A DNA stretch of 64,000 nucleotides from Deltaproteobacteria bacterium (GCA_016875195.1 VGRY01000014.1:1-64000); one strand, 5' to 3'; numbered from the stretch's first letter, positions 41,836-50,382 are shown. Notes: a model not told the origin generated them from the sequence alone. A program made the numbers and translations.

Positions 41836-42729
41836 TCAAGAAATTAATTTTTTAACCAGTTTCAAACTCTCCGGATGGCGCAGAATCACAAGGTTTGCGC
41901 CCGACAAGATAAGGGTGAATGCGGTGATCGCTTCCCAGAGGATACCCTGGGTTTTATCTTCCTTGGCTTCTTTGGTCTTCCAGCAATCCTTACCAATGTT
42001 GGCAACCATGGGCATCTTCATCATTTCATCATTATGGATGACGGCCACCTGTTTGACACGCTCCATGATCGAAAAAGAGTAGTCGATCCCATAACCGATG
42101 GCTGCGGAAAGGGGATCAATGGCCATCTTCTCTTTGGGGAAGAATTTGGTCAGCTTCACATTCAGTTCCTTGCAGAGGTTGATATCGAGGGGGCTCTGGG
42201 GGATGATGCCGTGTCCACCTTCCAGTGCAGCCTTGGCGATTTCCTCATAGTTTTCTTTTACCAGGGGGCCAAGGAGGAGATTCTTTCCCTTACAAACCTT
42301 GGCAATCTCAACAAACGCTTTGGCATCTTTGTCCTTATCTCCAATCCCCATCACAACGAGAGGAACAGAGACCTGATCCGCGATCTTCTTCACATTCTCA
42401 GCAATTTTGGCCGCATCGAAGTTATCGTTGTCAAGACTCGCCAGATAGAGGGAGATGATGTCCGCCCCGAACTGTTTTACACATTTGTCCGCCCAGGCGA
42501 CCGGGTTTCCAAGAACATCAGCATAAGAAGAACGGAGGTGTTCCGGCCAACCTTCTGGAGGGGCATCAAAGACCTCGAGTGCGAATTTTACAGGTCCTCC
42601 TTCCGCTCCTTCAAAACCGTGGAAGGGAAGGGTTTTTTCTCCTCCAATCTTAACCGTCTTTCCTTCCGAGCCAATAGCTACCTCTTTAACGTCGCCCTTA
42701 TAAGGTTCAAAAAAGTCAGTCGATTGCAT
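41836..42729 (-). CDS. acsD: CODH/ACS corrinoid iron-sulfur protein small subunit (delta)
   Basis: A 297-residue TIM-barrel protein that pairs with AcsC (CdhD in archaea). Landmarks: GGEKTLPFHGFEGAEG at the N-terminus, the central DIISLYLASLD and PLVVMGIGDKDKD, and IDPLSAAIGYGIDYSFSIMERVK near the end, all typical of AcsD. There is no added domain; bacterial and short archaeal forms both have this length. An ATG at 42729 with AAAGGAGGATGTTA gives the start. It lies between acsE and cdhA. Confidence 0.95.
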   Translation of the reverse strand: MQSTDFFEPYKGDVKEVAIGSEGKTVKIGGEKTLPFHGFEGAEGGPVKFALEVFDAPPEGWPEHLRSSYADVLGNPVAWADKCVKQFGADIISLYLASLDNDNFDAAKIAENVKKIADQVSVPLVVMGIGDKDKDAKAFVEIAKVCKGKNLLLGPLVKENYEEIAKAALEGGHGIIPQSPLDINLCKELNVKLTKFFPKEKMAIDPLSAAIGYGIDYSFSIMERVKQVAVIHNDEMMKMPMVANIGKDCWKTKEAKEDKTQGILWEAITAFTLILSGANLVILRHPESLKLVKKLIS

Positions 42730-42755
42730 AACATCCTCCTTTGTTTAAAAAAGTT

Positions 42756-42824
42756 ACGAATGACACGAATGAAAGCGAATGGCTCGAATATTCGTGTAAT
42801 TCGTTTTCATTCGTTATATTCGTT
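42756..42824. repeat. tandem-armed hairpin, ACGAATGAC family, copy 2
   Basis: ACGAATGACACGAATGAAAG-type units in the left arm, TTCGTTTTCATTCG and ATATTCGTT units in the right arm, meeting at CGAATATTCG in the middle. The element occupies nearly all of the 98-base gap between acsD and acsE. Confidence 0.8.
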
Positions 42825-42827
42825 GTT

Positions 42828-43700
42828 TTATGATTCCAGCCAGGAATGGGAGTAGAGATTCCTTCCCATCAGCACGTTGACCGTCTTCACAATATCAGCC
42901 TCTTTTTTGGGAAGACCGGAGATGTTCAACTCTTCATCCATCGCTCTGTAAATCAAATCTTTGACGTCCTGTAGTCCGCCCCTCATCAGTGAGACCAGTT
43001 CTGTGTCGAAGCTATCCACAATGGCGGAAAAGCAGTTATATCTTTCGAGCATCACTAAGCAGATGCGGTTCAATATCCCTCTTAAATGCTCCGGAGCCCC
43101 ATTGGAAAGGTTGGACAGTCCCAAAGTTGATTTGGCTCCCGGACAGATATCCTGGAGGATCTTCATAAATTCAAAGAGCTCTACGACCTGCGGTTGGTCC
43201 ACAGAGATGGGCATCATGATGGGGTCAACCCAGATTCTTTCATTGGGGATTCCAATCTCATTGGCATAAGCGACCGTCTCCATGATGGCCTCTGCCCTTG
43301 TAGAGGAATCGGTTGGTATTCCTGCATCAATCAACACTGAAACGACAACATCACAATTATATTTAGCGGCGAGGGGAAGCATCTTCTCTTTGCTCTCCTG
43401 TTTGCCGGATGCAGAGTTGATCAGCGGGGGAATCTTGCACACAGAGAGGCCAGCTTCCATGGCAATAGGATTGGTCGTATCCAGGGAGAGAGGTTTATTG
43501 ACGGCTTCCTGGATGACCCCTGCGAGCCACTTCATGACATCGGGGTCTTTTCTCGCAGGCCCGACATTGAGATCAATATAGTCAGCGCCGGCATTTGCCT
43601 GTTTAATTGCAAGTTCCTGCAATGGTTTTTCATCTCTTTCTTTTAGGGCCGCGGAAACGACTTTTGACAGAATTTGAAGATTTTCCCCAATTAGAATCAT
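42828..43700 (-). CDS. acsE: methyltetrahydrofolate:corrinoid iron-sulfur protein methyltransferase
   Basis: A 290-residue TIM barrel of the pterin-binding family (dihydropteroate synthase-like). Motifs: DYIDLNVGPARKD near residue 40, PLSLDTTNP, PLINSASG, KSTLGLSNLSNGAP. It moves the methyl group of methyl-THF to the cobalt of AcsC/AcsD. This is the bacterial type, acting on THF, whereas the neighbouring CODH and ACS are archaeal type. It is first in the CODH/ACS unit; AAAGGAGGAGAGT precedes the ATG. Confidence 0.95.
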   Translation of the reverse strand: MILIGENLQILSKVVSAALKERDEKPLQELAIKQANAGADYIDLNVGPARKDPDVMKWLAGVIQEAVNKPLSLDTTNPIAMEAGLSVCKIPPLINSASGKQESKEKMLPLAAKYNCDVVVSVLIDAGIPTDSSTRAEAIMETVAYANEIGIPNERIWVDPIMMPISVDQPQVVELFEFMKILQDICPGAKSTLGLSNLSNGAPEHLRGILNRICLVMLERYNCFSAIVDSFDTELVSLMRGGLQDVKDLIYRAMDEELNISGLPKKEADIVKTVNVLMGRNLYSHSWLES

Positions 43701-43718
43701 ACTCTCCTCCTTTTTACT

Positions 43719-43809
43719 CCGTTAGAAATAATGCCCCACTGCTCTGCAGCGGTGTAACATCTCAGAATTATTCCGGCGGAACTTAATGGCCCGCTGGAAC
43801 TTCTAACGG
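43719..43809 (-). repeat. multi-hairpin element in the acsE leader, CCGTTAGAA/TTCTAACGG ends
   Basis: A perfect 9-bp closing stem (43719-43727 with 43801-43809) encloses two hairpins: CCACTGC-TCT-GCAGCGG (43736-43752) and TTCCGGCGG with CCGCTGGAA (43771-43799). AATAAT/ATTATT can extend the first. It could fold as a three-way structure in the acsE mRNA, 5-10 bases before the ribosome site. It is either a repeat element or a regulatory leader RNA; smaller relatives with the same ends occur at 29888-29923. Confidence 0.6.
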
Positions 43810-43833
43810 GGTTAACGAAATATTTCACAAGTA

Positions 43834-43863
43834 GTTGTACAACTTTTTACAAATTGTTGTCAA
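43834..43863 (-). promoter_or_regulatory. probable promoter of the acsE-cdh operon with palindrome
   Basis: On the minus strand TTGACA (43858-43863) and TACAAC (43834-43839) are 18 bases apart. The perfect palindrome AGTTGTACAACT (43833-43844) covers the -10 box and could be an operator. The remaining AT-rich DNA to 43990 shows nothing else. Confidence 0.5.
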
Positions 43864-43993
43864 TGAAATTGTTGAGATTTCTGAGAAGGTTCAGAACTCT
43901 CTGATTACATTGATTAAAAACCGATTTTTCAGATTAGAACATATTAAAATTAAAGAAGAATCTATGTAATCTTTTTTGAAATCCAAGTAATCA

Positions 43994-44024
43994 AGAGAGC
44001 GCTAAGTAGTTTTTAGCGCTCTCT
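43994..44024 (-). terminator. hairpin after cooC, possible terminator
   Basis: AGAGAGCGCTAA pairs with TTAGCGCTCTCT. On the minus strand it lies 9 bases after the cooC stop, but only a short T-poor stretch follows (CTTGATTACTT), so termination may be weak and some read-through into acsE is possible. Confidence 0.55.
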
Positions 44025-44032
44025 AACTTTAT

Positions 44033-44782
44033 TTATAAAAATACCTTTGTCAGGGCCTCCCTTATTTTGATTACAGAGGGGCTTGATTCCTCCAGATTGA
44101 GCATGGGAATTCCTTTCAGCTCATGGTCAACAACGTTCTCGTCCTCCGGGATGATTTCGAGCAGATTAAGGTTCAATCTCTTTACCTCCTCCATAATTTG
44201 GGGAGGAGGTTCATGGGTAACCCTGTTGATCAGGAGGAATATCTTTTTTATGTTTAAACCCAATTCGTTGACTAGGTTTTCAAGTTTCTTACAGGTCCTG
44301 ATTCCCTTCATGGATGGGTCGGAAACCAGTAGCAGGGCATCAAGGCTCCCATTCGTCCTTCGCGAGATATGTTCCATACCCGCTTCGTTGTCAATGACCA
44401 CATGTTTGTAGTTGGAGGCGAGTTTTTCTATATAATTCCGGATGATGGTATTGGGATAACAGTAACAACCCGGTCCTTCTCCTTGGCCCATGCTAATGAG
44501 ATCAAAACCCTTCTCTTCGACCAGGATTTCAGAAAGTTTGTAGTCGATCAAGGATTCTTTGACCACCCCCATGGGAAGGCTTTCTTTATCCTTTAAAAAA
44601 CCATCCAGCACTTTTCCGACGGTACTTTCCACCTTTACGCCCAGGGCGTCGCCGAAGTTCGAGTTAGGATCGGCATCAACAGCGAGGATGGGTTTAAAGT
44701 TTTTGAGGAGAAGGTAACGGAGAACCAACGATGCTATAGTGGTCTTCCCCGTTCCGCCTTTACCGGACACTGCAATCTTCAT
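44033..44782 (-). CDS. cooC: CooC-type nickel-insertion ATPase
   Basis: A 249-residue MinD/CooC ATPase with the deviant P-loop KGGTGKTT (residues 8-15), DADPNSNFGDALG, a switch region VIDNEAGMEHISR and a cysteine pair in GPGCYCYPN (CxC, the metal/dimer site of CooC). It loads nickel into the CODH C-cluster. It lies between folD and acsE; the gap to folD is entirely an ATAGTC-type repeat. Start ATG at 44782. Confidence 0.93.
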   Translation of the reverse strand: MKIAVSGKGGTGKTTIASLVLRYLLLKNFKPILAVDADPNSNFGDALGVKVESTVGKVLDGFLKDKESLPMGVVKESLIDYKLSEILVEEKGFDLISMGQGEGPGCYCYPNTIIRNYIEKLASNYKHVVIDNEAGMEHISRRTNGSLDALLLVSDPSMKGIRTCKKLENLVNELGLNIKKIFLLINRVTHEPPPQIMEEVKRLNLNLLEIIPEDENVVDHELKGIPMLNLEESSPSVIKIREALTKVFL

Positions 44783-44790
44783 GTTTCGTC

Positions 44791-44879
44791 CTATAGTCCT
44801 ATAGTCTTATAGTCCAATAGTCTCATAGTCTTTTAGCCTTTCACTATACGACTAATCGACTATTTGACTATCTGACTAT
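44791..44879. repeat. tandem-armed hairpin, ATAGTC family, copy 2
   Basis: Left arm: ATAGTC repeats at an 8-base period (ATAGTC plus two variable bases, five to six units). Right arm: GACTAT plus two bases, four to five units, inverted. The hexamer is kept while the two spacer bases differ between units and arms. The folD stop codon TAG (44876-44878 on plus) is part of the first unit. Confidence 0.85.
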
Positions 44880-45763
44880 TTAATCCCTGCAAACACCTTG
44901 GCTGCTTTGACCGTATTCATCATCAGCATGGTGATGGTCATTGGCCCCACACCGCCCGGGACTGGAGTAATGGCGCTGGCTTTCTCCTTGACGCCATCGA
45001 AATCGACATCGCCGCAAAGCTTGGCTTTTCCTTCGGGGGTCATGCCAATCCGGTTGACACCCACATCGATCACGACCGCTCCTTCCTTCACCATATCCGC
45101 CGTAATGGCCTTAGGTTTTCCAGCGGCAACGATTAGGATGTCGGCTCTTTTTGTATGGAAAGCCATGTCCCTCGAACCGGTGTGGCAAATGGTCACAGTT
45201 GCATTGGCCCCTTTCTGTTTCTGGAGAAGAATATTGGCAATGGGTTTTCCGACGATGTTGGACCGTCCCACGACAACAACCTCCGCACCATCGATCTTTG
45301 CGCCGCAGCGGATCAGAAGCTGCTGAATCCCGGCTGGGGTGCAGGGCAGATAATCGGCTTCGCCGATCATCAGTTTTCCTACATTGACAGGATGAAAACC
45401 ATCCACATCTTTCTTCGGATCGATCGCATAAAGGACTTTGGTCTCATTGATATGCTTGGGCAGCGGCAACTGAACCAGAATCCCATGGATCTTTGGGTCT
45501 TTGTTATATTTATCGATCAGGCCAAGCAATTGTTCTTCTGTAATGTCCGCAGGCTGGTTGTCCTGAATGGAGTAAAACCCCAAGTCCTTTGAAGTTTTTT
45601 GCTTTGCTGTCACATAGCTGACCGAGGCAGGGTTTTCACCCACCAGGATCGTCACCAAACCCGGTGTAACATTGTACTTCTCTTTGATCTCCGTCACTTC
45701 CTTTTTCAGCTCTTCTCTGATTTGCTGTGCAACCTCGTTTCCATTGATCAATTTCGCTGTCAT
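44876..45763 (-). CDS. folD: methylenetetrahydrofolate dehydrogenase/methenyltetrahydrofolate cyclohydrolase
   Basis: A 295-residue FolD of usual length. Motifs: SVSYVTAKQKTSKDLG (catalytic Lys), VQLPLPKHI, KDVDGFHPVNVG, the Rossmann segment VVVGRSNIVGKPIA and the C-terminal TPVPGGVGPMT. It performs two consecutive steps of the methyl branch, methenyl-THF to methylene-THF. It is placed between acsV and cooC. ATG at 45763 is preceded by AAAAAGGGGGATAAAAAG. Its stop codon belongs to the adjacent ATAGTC repeat. Confidence 0.96.
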   Translation of the reverse strand: MTAKLINGNEVAQQIREELKKEVTEIKEKYNVTPGLVTILVGENPASVSYVTAKQKTSKDLGFYSIQDNQPADITEEQLLGLIDKYNKDPKIHGILVQLPLPKHINETKVLYAIDPKKDVDGFHPVNVGKLMIGEADYLPCTPAGIQQLLIRCGAKIDGAEVVVVGRSNIVGKPIANILLQKQKGANATVTICHTGSRDMAFHTKRADILIVAAGKPKAITADMVKEGAVVIDVGVNRIGMTPEGKAKLCGDVDFDGVKEKASAITPVPGGVGPMTITMLMMNTVKAAKVFAGIK

Positions 45764-45793
45764 CTTTTTATCCCCCTTTTTTTAAGTGCAAAC

Positions 45794-45932
45794 CCGAAGC
45801 ACGAAATCCGGGCGAAGCGTCCAGCAGGACCAATTCGAAACAATCTCAAATGACCAAACTTCAAAAAAAGAAAAGTTTAGAAAATTTGAATTTTGAACAT
45901 TCGAATTTGTTTCGGATTTCGATATTCGAATT
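45794..45932. repeat. large imperfect hairpin, CGAAATCCGAA family, copy 4
   Basis: The left arm has CCGAAGCACGAAATCCGGGC plus the module GCGAAGCGTCCAGCAGGACC; the right arm ends TTTGTTTCGGATTTCGATAT. It fills the gap between folD and acsV. The GAAGCGTCC module is found inverted in the copy at 10834-11000. Confidence 0.75.
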
Positions 45933-45948
45933 TGGTATTTCTTCACTC

Positions 45949-47955
45949 TTAACTCATCACTCTTAACTCTTGTTCTCCTTTCTTCATCTGACGGAGCCTT
46001 TCTATCACCTGCGGAAAGGCAGAGGCGTCCGTATGGGGAAGAAACATTGCCGCGACGAATTCATTCATGAACGTTGGGTGATTGCTTAACTCCAGGTTCG
46101 TCATCATCAAAGCAATTCGCTCCGTCTCTTTGATAAGATTCTTGGAGAAGGAGAGAAGTCTCGTCCCCAGAAGGGAACCATTTCCCACGAAAATAAATTG
46201 ATCGATGTCCAGTTCAGGCAGGAGACCGATAAAAATGGCCTTCTCCAGGTCGAGATGGCGTCCAAAACCGCCGGCGATGATCACCTGTTCCAGATCCTTA
46301 AACCTCAAACCGACGCTCTCCAAAAGGACTTTGCAGCCCGCATAGATCGCCGCTTTGGTGCGGATCAAGTTTTCGATGTCAATCTCCGTGAGGACGATGT
46401 CTTCCTGGACTGCTGTCTCTCCTTTTTTGGCAAGGATATATTCATAGCCGTCCGGTCCTTTTCGAATCCGGTCCGTCTGGAGGTCTCTACGGAATTTTCC
46501 GTTGGGGTCGATCATCCCTGCTTCGAGAAGGGCGGCAACCGTATCGATTAATCCGGATCCGCAGATGCCAATTGGTTTTGTTCTCCCGATCGTAAGGATC
46601 ATCGGTTCATAAGTTCGATGATTGATATTGACTTCTTCAATCGCCCCCCGGGTGGCTCTTATTCCGAATTTGATGCCGGCTCCTTCAAAGGCAGGGCCGG
46701 CAGAGCAGGAGACGCTGGCTAGCCAGTCCTTGTTTCCGAGAACGATCTCTCCATTGGTGCCGATGTCCATATAGAGGGTGAGCGTTTCTCTCTGAAAGAC
46801 TCCGGAGCCGAGAATCCCTGCAACAATATCTCCTCCCACATAACTTGCCACCATCGGAAAAATATAGGTGTGAACATGATCCGGGAGATCAATTCCAAGG
46901 TGGATCGCCCGGACCGGTGGAATGAAATTGGCTGTGGGAACATAAGGAGCTTCCCGAATAAATTTGGGGTCGAGGTCCAGGAGAAGCTGGGTCATTGTGG
47001 TATTTCCGGCAATGACCATATGAGAGATGAGGGAGCGATCGATTTTGCTCATCTCAAGCAGCTCATCGATGATCTTGTTGATGGTTGAAACCACAACCTC
47101 CTGCAATTTTTTGAGCCCTCCGGGTTTCTGAGAATAGACGATCCGGGTGATCACGTCTTCCCCGTAGCTGATCTGTCCGTTGTAATCAGAAGCTTCTGCA
47201 AGGGCAAAAAGGGTGGTTCCGTCGCATTGTCCATCTGGACAGGCGACAACGACGCAGCTGTTCAAATCGAGAATCTGGCCATAAATCGTCGTCGTTCCGA
47301 TATCGACAACAATCGAATAGTTCTGACGTGTGGTATCCCCGGGCTCCACTTTGATCAATTTATAACCCTTCCTCGTCAGGACAAGGGTTGCAGTCACTTT
47401 CCAATCCGATTCCCGGAGGATTCGACTCAACTTCATGATGACCCGGAAATCTGAGGAGATGCCTCCGATGCCGTGGTGTCGCTCCAGTCCATTGGTCAAC
47501 CGGGTGAGGTCGCTCATATTATCTTTCTGAGTTGGAGGGGCGAGCTGGACATATTTCTTAAAGACGGCTGGATCGACCTCCCACCCCTGAACCAACTGGT
47601 AGATGTCCTGAGGAGCCAGAAGGTATTTATGAGCGGTTCGGTCACCTTTGAGTTGAAGAACCGATTTGTCTACCTGCGATTCGAGAGGGATCTCAACATC
47701 GAGGTCTCCATGAATGGAGGTGAGGCAGGCAAGTCGAATCCCTTGATCATATTCCTGCTGTGTGGTTTTGGGATGTTTCGGAGAGTCGGCCATCCCTTGC
47801 AGAAGATGGATCTTACACTTCCCGCAGGTGGCGCTTCCCCCGCAAGAAGCATTGATATGAATTCCTGCTTCCATAGCGGCCTGGAGGAGGTTCTCCCCCT
47901 CGTTGACTGAAATTTTCTTTTCACCGGGATGAAAGGTAATCAGATGCTTCGGCAT
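45949..47955 (-). CDS. acsV: corrinoid protein reductive activator (ASKHA/RACo-like)
   Basis: 668 residues from MPKHLITFHPGEKK at 47955. The N-terminal 2Fe-2S ferredoxin domain has CGGSATCGKCKIH and LACLTS; a linker follows, then a C-terminal ASKHA ATPase region (VVDIGTTTIYGQILD, GDIVAGILGSG, MDIGTNGEIVLG, ICGSGLID). It reduces inactive Co(II) corrinoid protein back to Co(I) at the cost of ATP. The frame could start at 47994, but the internal ATG fits family N-termini. It lies right after the fhs terminator and upstream of folD-cooC. Confidence 0.92.
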   Translation of the reverse strand: MPKHLITFHPGEKKISVNEGENLLQAAMEAGIHINASCGGSATCGKCKIHLLQGMADSPKHPKTTQQEYDQGIRLACLTSIHGDLDVEIPLESQVDKSVLQLKGDRTAHKYLLAPQDIYQLVQGWEVDPAVFKKYVQLAPPTQKDNMSDLTRLTNGLERHHGIGGISSDFRVIMKLSRILRESDWKVTATLVLTRKGYKLIKVEPGDTTRQNYSIVVDIGTTTIYGQILDLNSCVVVACPDGQCDGTTLFALAEASDYNGQISYGEDVITRIVYSQKPGGLKKLQEVVVSTINKIIDELLEMSKIDRSLISHMVIAGNTTMTQLLLDLDPKFIREAPYVPTANFIPPVRAIHLGIDLPDHVHTYIFPMVASYVGGDIVAGILGSGVFQRETLTLYMDIGTNGEIVLGNKDWLASVSCSAGPAFEGAGIKFGIRATRGAIEEVNINHRTYEPMILTIGRTKPIGICGSGLIDTVAALLEAGMIDPNGKFRRDLQTDRIRKGPDGYEYILAKKGETAVQEDIVLTEIDIENLIRTKAAIYAGCKVLLESVGLRFKDLEQVIIAGGFGRHLDLEKAIFIGLLPELDIDQFIFVGNGSLLGTRLLSFSKNLIKETERIALMMTNLELSNHPTFMNEFVAAMFLPHTDASAFPQVIERLRQMKKGEQELRVMS

Positions 47956-48019
47956 TGATAATCTATTTATAACCTGTATTCCCGGGTGGTGCAAAACTCA
48001 ATCTGGGTCCGTCTTATAA

Positions 48020-48051
48020 AAAAAGAGGCACGGCAATGCCGTGCCTCTTTT
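48020..48051 (-). terminator. strong rho-independent terminator of fhs
   Basis: AAAAGAGGCACGGC pairs with GCCGTGCCTCTTTT; on the minus strand the stem is followed by seven T's. It lies 5 bases after the fhs stop, so fhs is probably a separate transcript from acsV. Confidence 0.9.
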
Positions 48052-48056
48052 CGATC

Positions 48057-49844
48057 TTAGAAAAGCCCGCTGACCTTGCCCGTATTCACATCGACATCGA
48101 CTCTTCGATAGGCAGGATCAGAGGCAGTCCCGGGCATCAGGCTGATGGTTCCGGCCATGGGGCAGAGGAACTTTGCGCCAGAAAAGACCAGGACATCCCG
48201 GATCGGAAGAATCCAGCCCTTGGGCACTCCCTTTTTGGTCGGATCATGGGAAAGACTCAGATGGGATTTGACCATCATAGTATTATAATCCTTCATCTCT
48301 GGGTTGGCTTCAAAACGCTTGGCTTTGGCTTCGGCGTCGGGCAACCAGGAAACTCCATCCGCTCCGTAAACTTCCTTGGCAACCATTTCAACTCTCTGCC
48401 GCAAGGGGGTCTCCAGAGGATAGAGAAATTTAAAGTTGCTCTTATCATTGCAGGCATCCATCACGACATCAGCCAGCTCTAGCGCGCCATCTCCTCCTTT
48501 AAGCCAGTGCTCAGAGGTCGCAACGCGGGCTCCTGCTTGCTCGGCTGCCTTCCGGACAATAGCGATTTCATCTTTTGTGTCGGTATGGAACGCATTGACG
48601 CAGACCACTGGATTAATCCCCGCCTTCTTAATCACACCGATAAGGTGGACCATATTAGCACACCCTTTTTCCACCAGGCTGAGATTCTCTTTGGTATATT
48701 CTTCCGGAAGAGGTCTTCCTGGAACCACGGTGGGGCCGCCGCCATGCATCTTCAACGCCCTGATCGTTGAAACCAGAACCGACACATGAGGAGTTAGGCC
48801 ACTCAGCCTGCATTTCACATTCCAGAACTTTTCAAAGCCGATATCTGCGGCAAACCCGCTCTCCGTTACATTATAATCAAACATCTTTAAAGCAATACGG
48901 TCGCCAATGATGGAGGACTGTCCAACAGCGATGTTGGCAAAGGGGCCGGCGTGAACCAGGATGGGCTGGAATTCCACGGAAGTCATCAGGGTGGGGTTAA
49001 TCGTGTTTCTCATCCAGGCGGTCATGGCGCCTGCCACATCAAGGTCCGAAGTGGTTACAGGGTTTCCTTTCTTATCGTAGGCAACGGTGATTTTACCGAT
49101 CCTCTCCCTCATGTCTTTTAAATCCCGGACGATGGAAAGGATGGCCATCAGCTCAGAGCTGACGGCAATGCCGAACTTGGATTGCATCAAGAAACCATCC
49201 TGTTTTCCACCGATACCGATGAGAATATTTCTCAGAGACTGGGCACAAAAATCCATGATCCAGCCCATTTCAATATTGGTTGGATCCACATCGAGACGCT
49301 TCAGTCCTCTTTTAGTTAATTCGGCATCATCGTAATTTCTTTCGTGCTGCATCCTCGATGTAAGGGCGACCATAGCGAGGTTATGGGCATTCATAATATC
49401 GTTAATGTCGCCGGTAAGACCCAGTGAAAACTCGGTCATCGGGATGAGGAGCGCCTTTCCGCCCCCTGCTGCGGTTCCTTTAACGTTCATTGTTGGGCCA
49501 CCGGAAGGCTGGCGAAGGACTGACCCAACATTCTTTCCTCTTTTCCCAAGTCCCTCGATTAAGCCGAGACTGGTCGTTGATTTCCCTTCTCCGAGAGGAG
49601 TCGGAGTAATAGCAGTGACTTCAATGTATTTCCCGTCGGGTTTATTTTTTAGACGATCAATGATTTTCATGAAATCCAGTTTGCACAATTTTCCCATAGG
49701 GATAATTTCTTCTTTTTTAAGTCCCAACTTTTCCTGCCACTCCTCTACGCTGGGCATGTTTTCTTCGGCGATTTCGGCAATCTGCCAATCCATCAACTTC
49801 CTCGGGTCTGCATCGATGTATTTCTGTGAAATCTTAAATCCCAT
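48057..49844 (-). CDS. fhs: formate-tetrahydrofolate ligase
   Basis: A 595-residue enzyme that makes 10-formyl-THF from formate, ATP and THF, the entry of the methyl branch. Motifs: the ATP site [12 protein letters not shown] (about 81-92), [38 protein letters not shown], and the end [14 protein letters not shown]. It is slightly longer than the 555-560 residues common in Firmicutes. AAGGGGGAGACTGAAAC precedes the ATG. It has its own promoter (49943-49999) and terminator. Confidence 0.96.
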   Translation of the reverse strand: MGFKISQKYIDADPRKLMDWQIAEIAEENMPSVEEWQEKLGLKKEEIIPMGKLCKLDFMKIIDRLKNKPDGKYIEVTAITPTPLGEGKSTTSLGLIEGLGKRGKNVGSVLRQPSGGPTMNVKGTAAGGGKALLIPMTEFSLGLTGDINDIMNAHNLAMVALTSRMQHERNYDDAELTKRGLKRLDVDPTNIEMGWIMDFCAQSLRNILIGIGGKQDGFLMQSKFGIAVSSELMAILSIVRDLKDMRERIGKITVAYDKKGNPVTTSDLDVAGAMTAWMRNTINPTLMTSVEFQPILVHAGPFANIAVGQSSIIGDRIALKMFDYNVTESGFAADIGFEKFWNVKCRLSGLTPHVSVLVSTIRALKMHGGGPTVVPGRPLPEEYTKENLSLVEKGCANMVHLIGVIKKAGINPVVCVNAFHTDTKDEIAIVRKAAEQAGARVATSEHWLKGGDGALELADVVMDACNDKSNFKFLYPLETPLRQRVEMVAKEVYGADGVSWLPDAEAKAKRFEANPEMKDYNTMMVKSHLSLSHDPTKKGVPKGWILPIRDVLVFSGAKFLCPMAGTISLMPGTASDPAYRRVDVDVNTGKVSGLF

Positions 49845-49942
49845 GTTTCAGTCTCCCCCTTTCTTTTTTATTTTTAATTTTGAACTTTAAACTTTGAACT
49901 TTGCATTCCCCCCTTTCTATAAAGACGGTTCAGTATTTTCTA

Positions 49943-49999
49943 TGTGACAAGTATCACAATGTCGTTTGGGATACTAAAATAATAGGTTTTTTTTGTCAA
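49943..49999 (-). promoter_or_regulatory. fhs promoter with a CRP/FNR-family palindrome
   Basis: On the minus strand TTGACA (49994-49999) and TAGTAT (49971-49976) are 17 bases apart. Downstream, TGTGA-N6-TCACA (49943-49958) is an exact CRP-type inverted repeat, at about +5 to +20, a position suited to repression. The rest of the 49845-50382 gap is AT-rich, then holds the repeat at 50228-50340. Confidence 0.7.
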
Positions 50000-50227
50000 G
50001 GGAAATTTTTACCTAAAGATGGTAGGAGAAGCACCGGGTAAAAAATATTGAAATTATTAATGAAATTGATTATGTTTGATTAATTCAAAATGGTATCTAA
50101 ACTCTTGTTAAACCCAACAATAGAGCATAAATTTTTTATTCGTCATGTGAATTTTTGAATATTTAATAACTATTTGAAATTAAATGATATTTTTTGTGTG
50201 ATGATCCTGTTTTTCTTTCTTGTCTCC

Positions 50228-50340
50228 TAATGGCCGATGTCCGGATGACACCCACGAACCATGGAAATCCGTAACCCCCCTCTATTCCCCCCTTAGTTTA
50301 AGGGGGGATGAAGGGGGGTTAAAGATTTTATTTTCTAGCT
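50228..50340. repeat. composite element, TAATGGCC...TTTTCTAGCT flanks with C-rich palindrome cassette
   Basis: Outer parts TAATGGCC and ACCCACGAACCATG, and the end ATTTTCTAGCT, are shared with 62061-62238. The interior differs: here it is the C-rich palindrome TAACCCCCCTCTATTCCCCC with GGGGGGATGAAGGGGGGTTA (50272-50321). Confidence 0.65.
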
Positions 50341-50382
50341 AAAGCAGAAAGAAGATTCATTTATATAGGATGAAACGACCCA

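Noticed and set aside
41875-42855. 326-codon plus-strand open frame opposite acsD
   Set aside because: It lies fully antisense to a clear acsD gene, has no family resemblance and no ribosome site; an artefact of codon bias.
43719-43809. tRNA or cobalamin riboswitch
   Set aside because: It has cloverleaf-like folding but no TpsiC-arm or acceptor end pattern, and none of the cobalamin box sequence; left as an unassigned structured element.
44791-44879. CRISPR-like array
   Set aside because: The units are only 8 bases with two free bases, and the second half is inverted; there are no spacers of CRISPR size and no cas genes.
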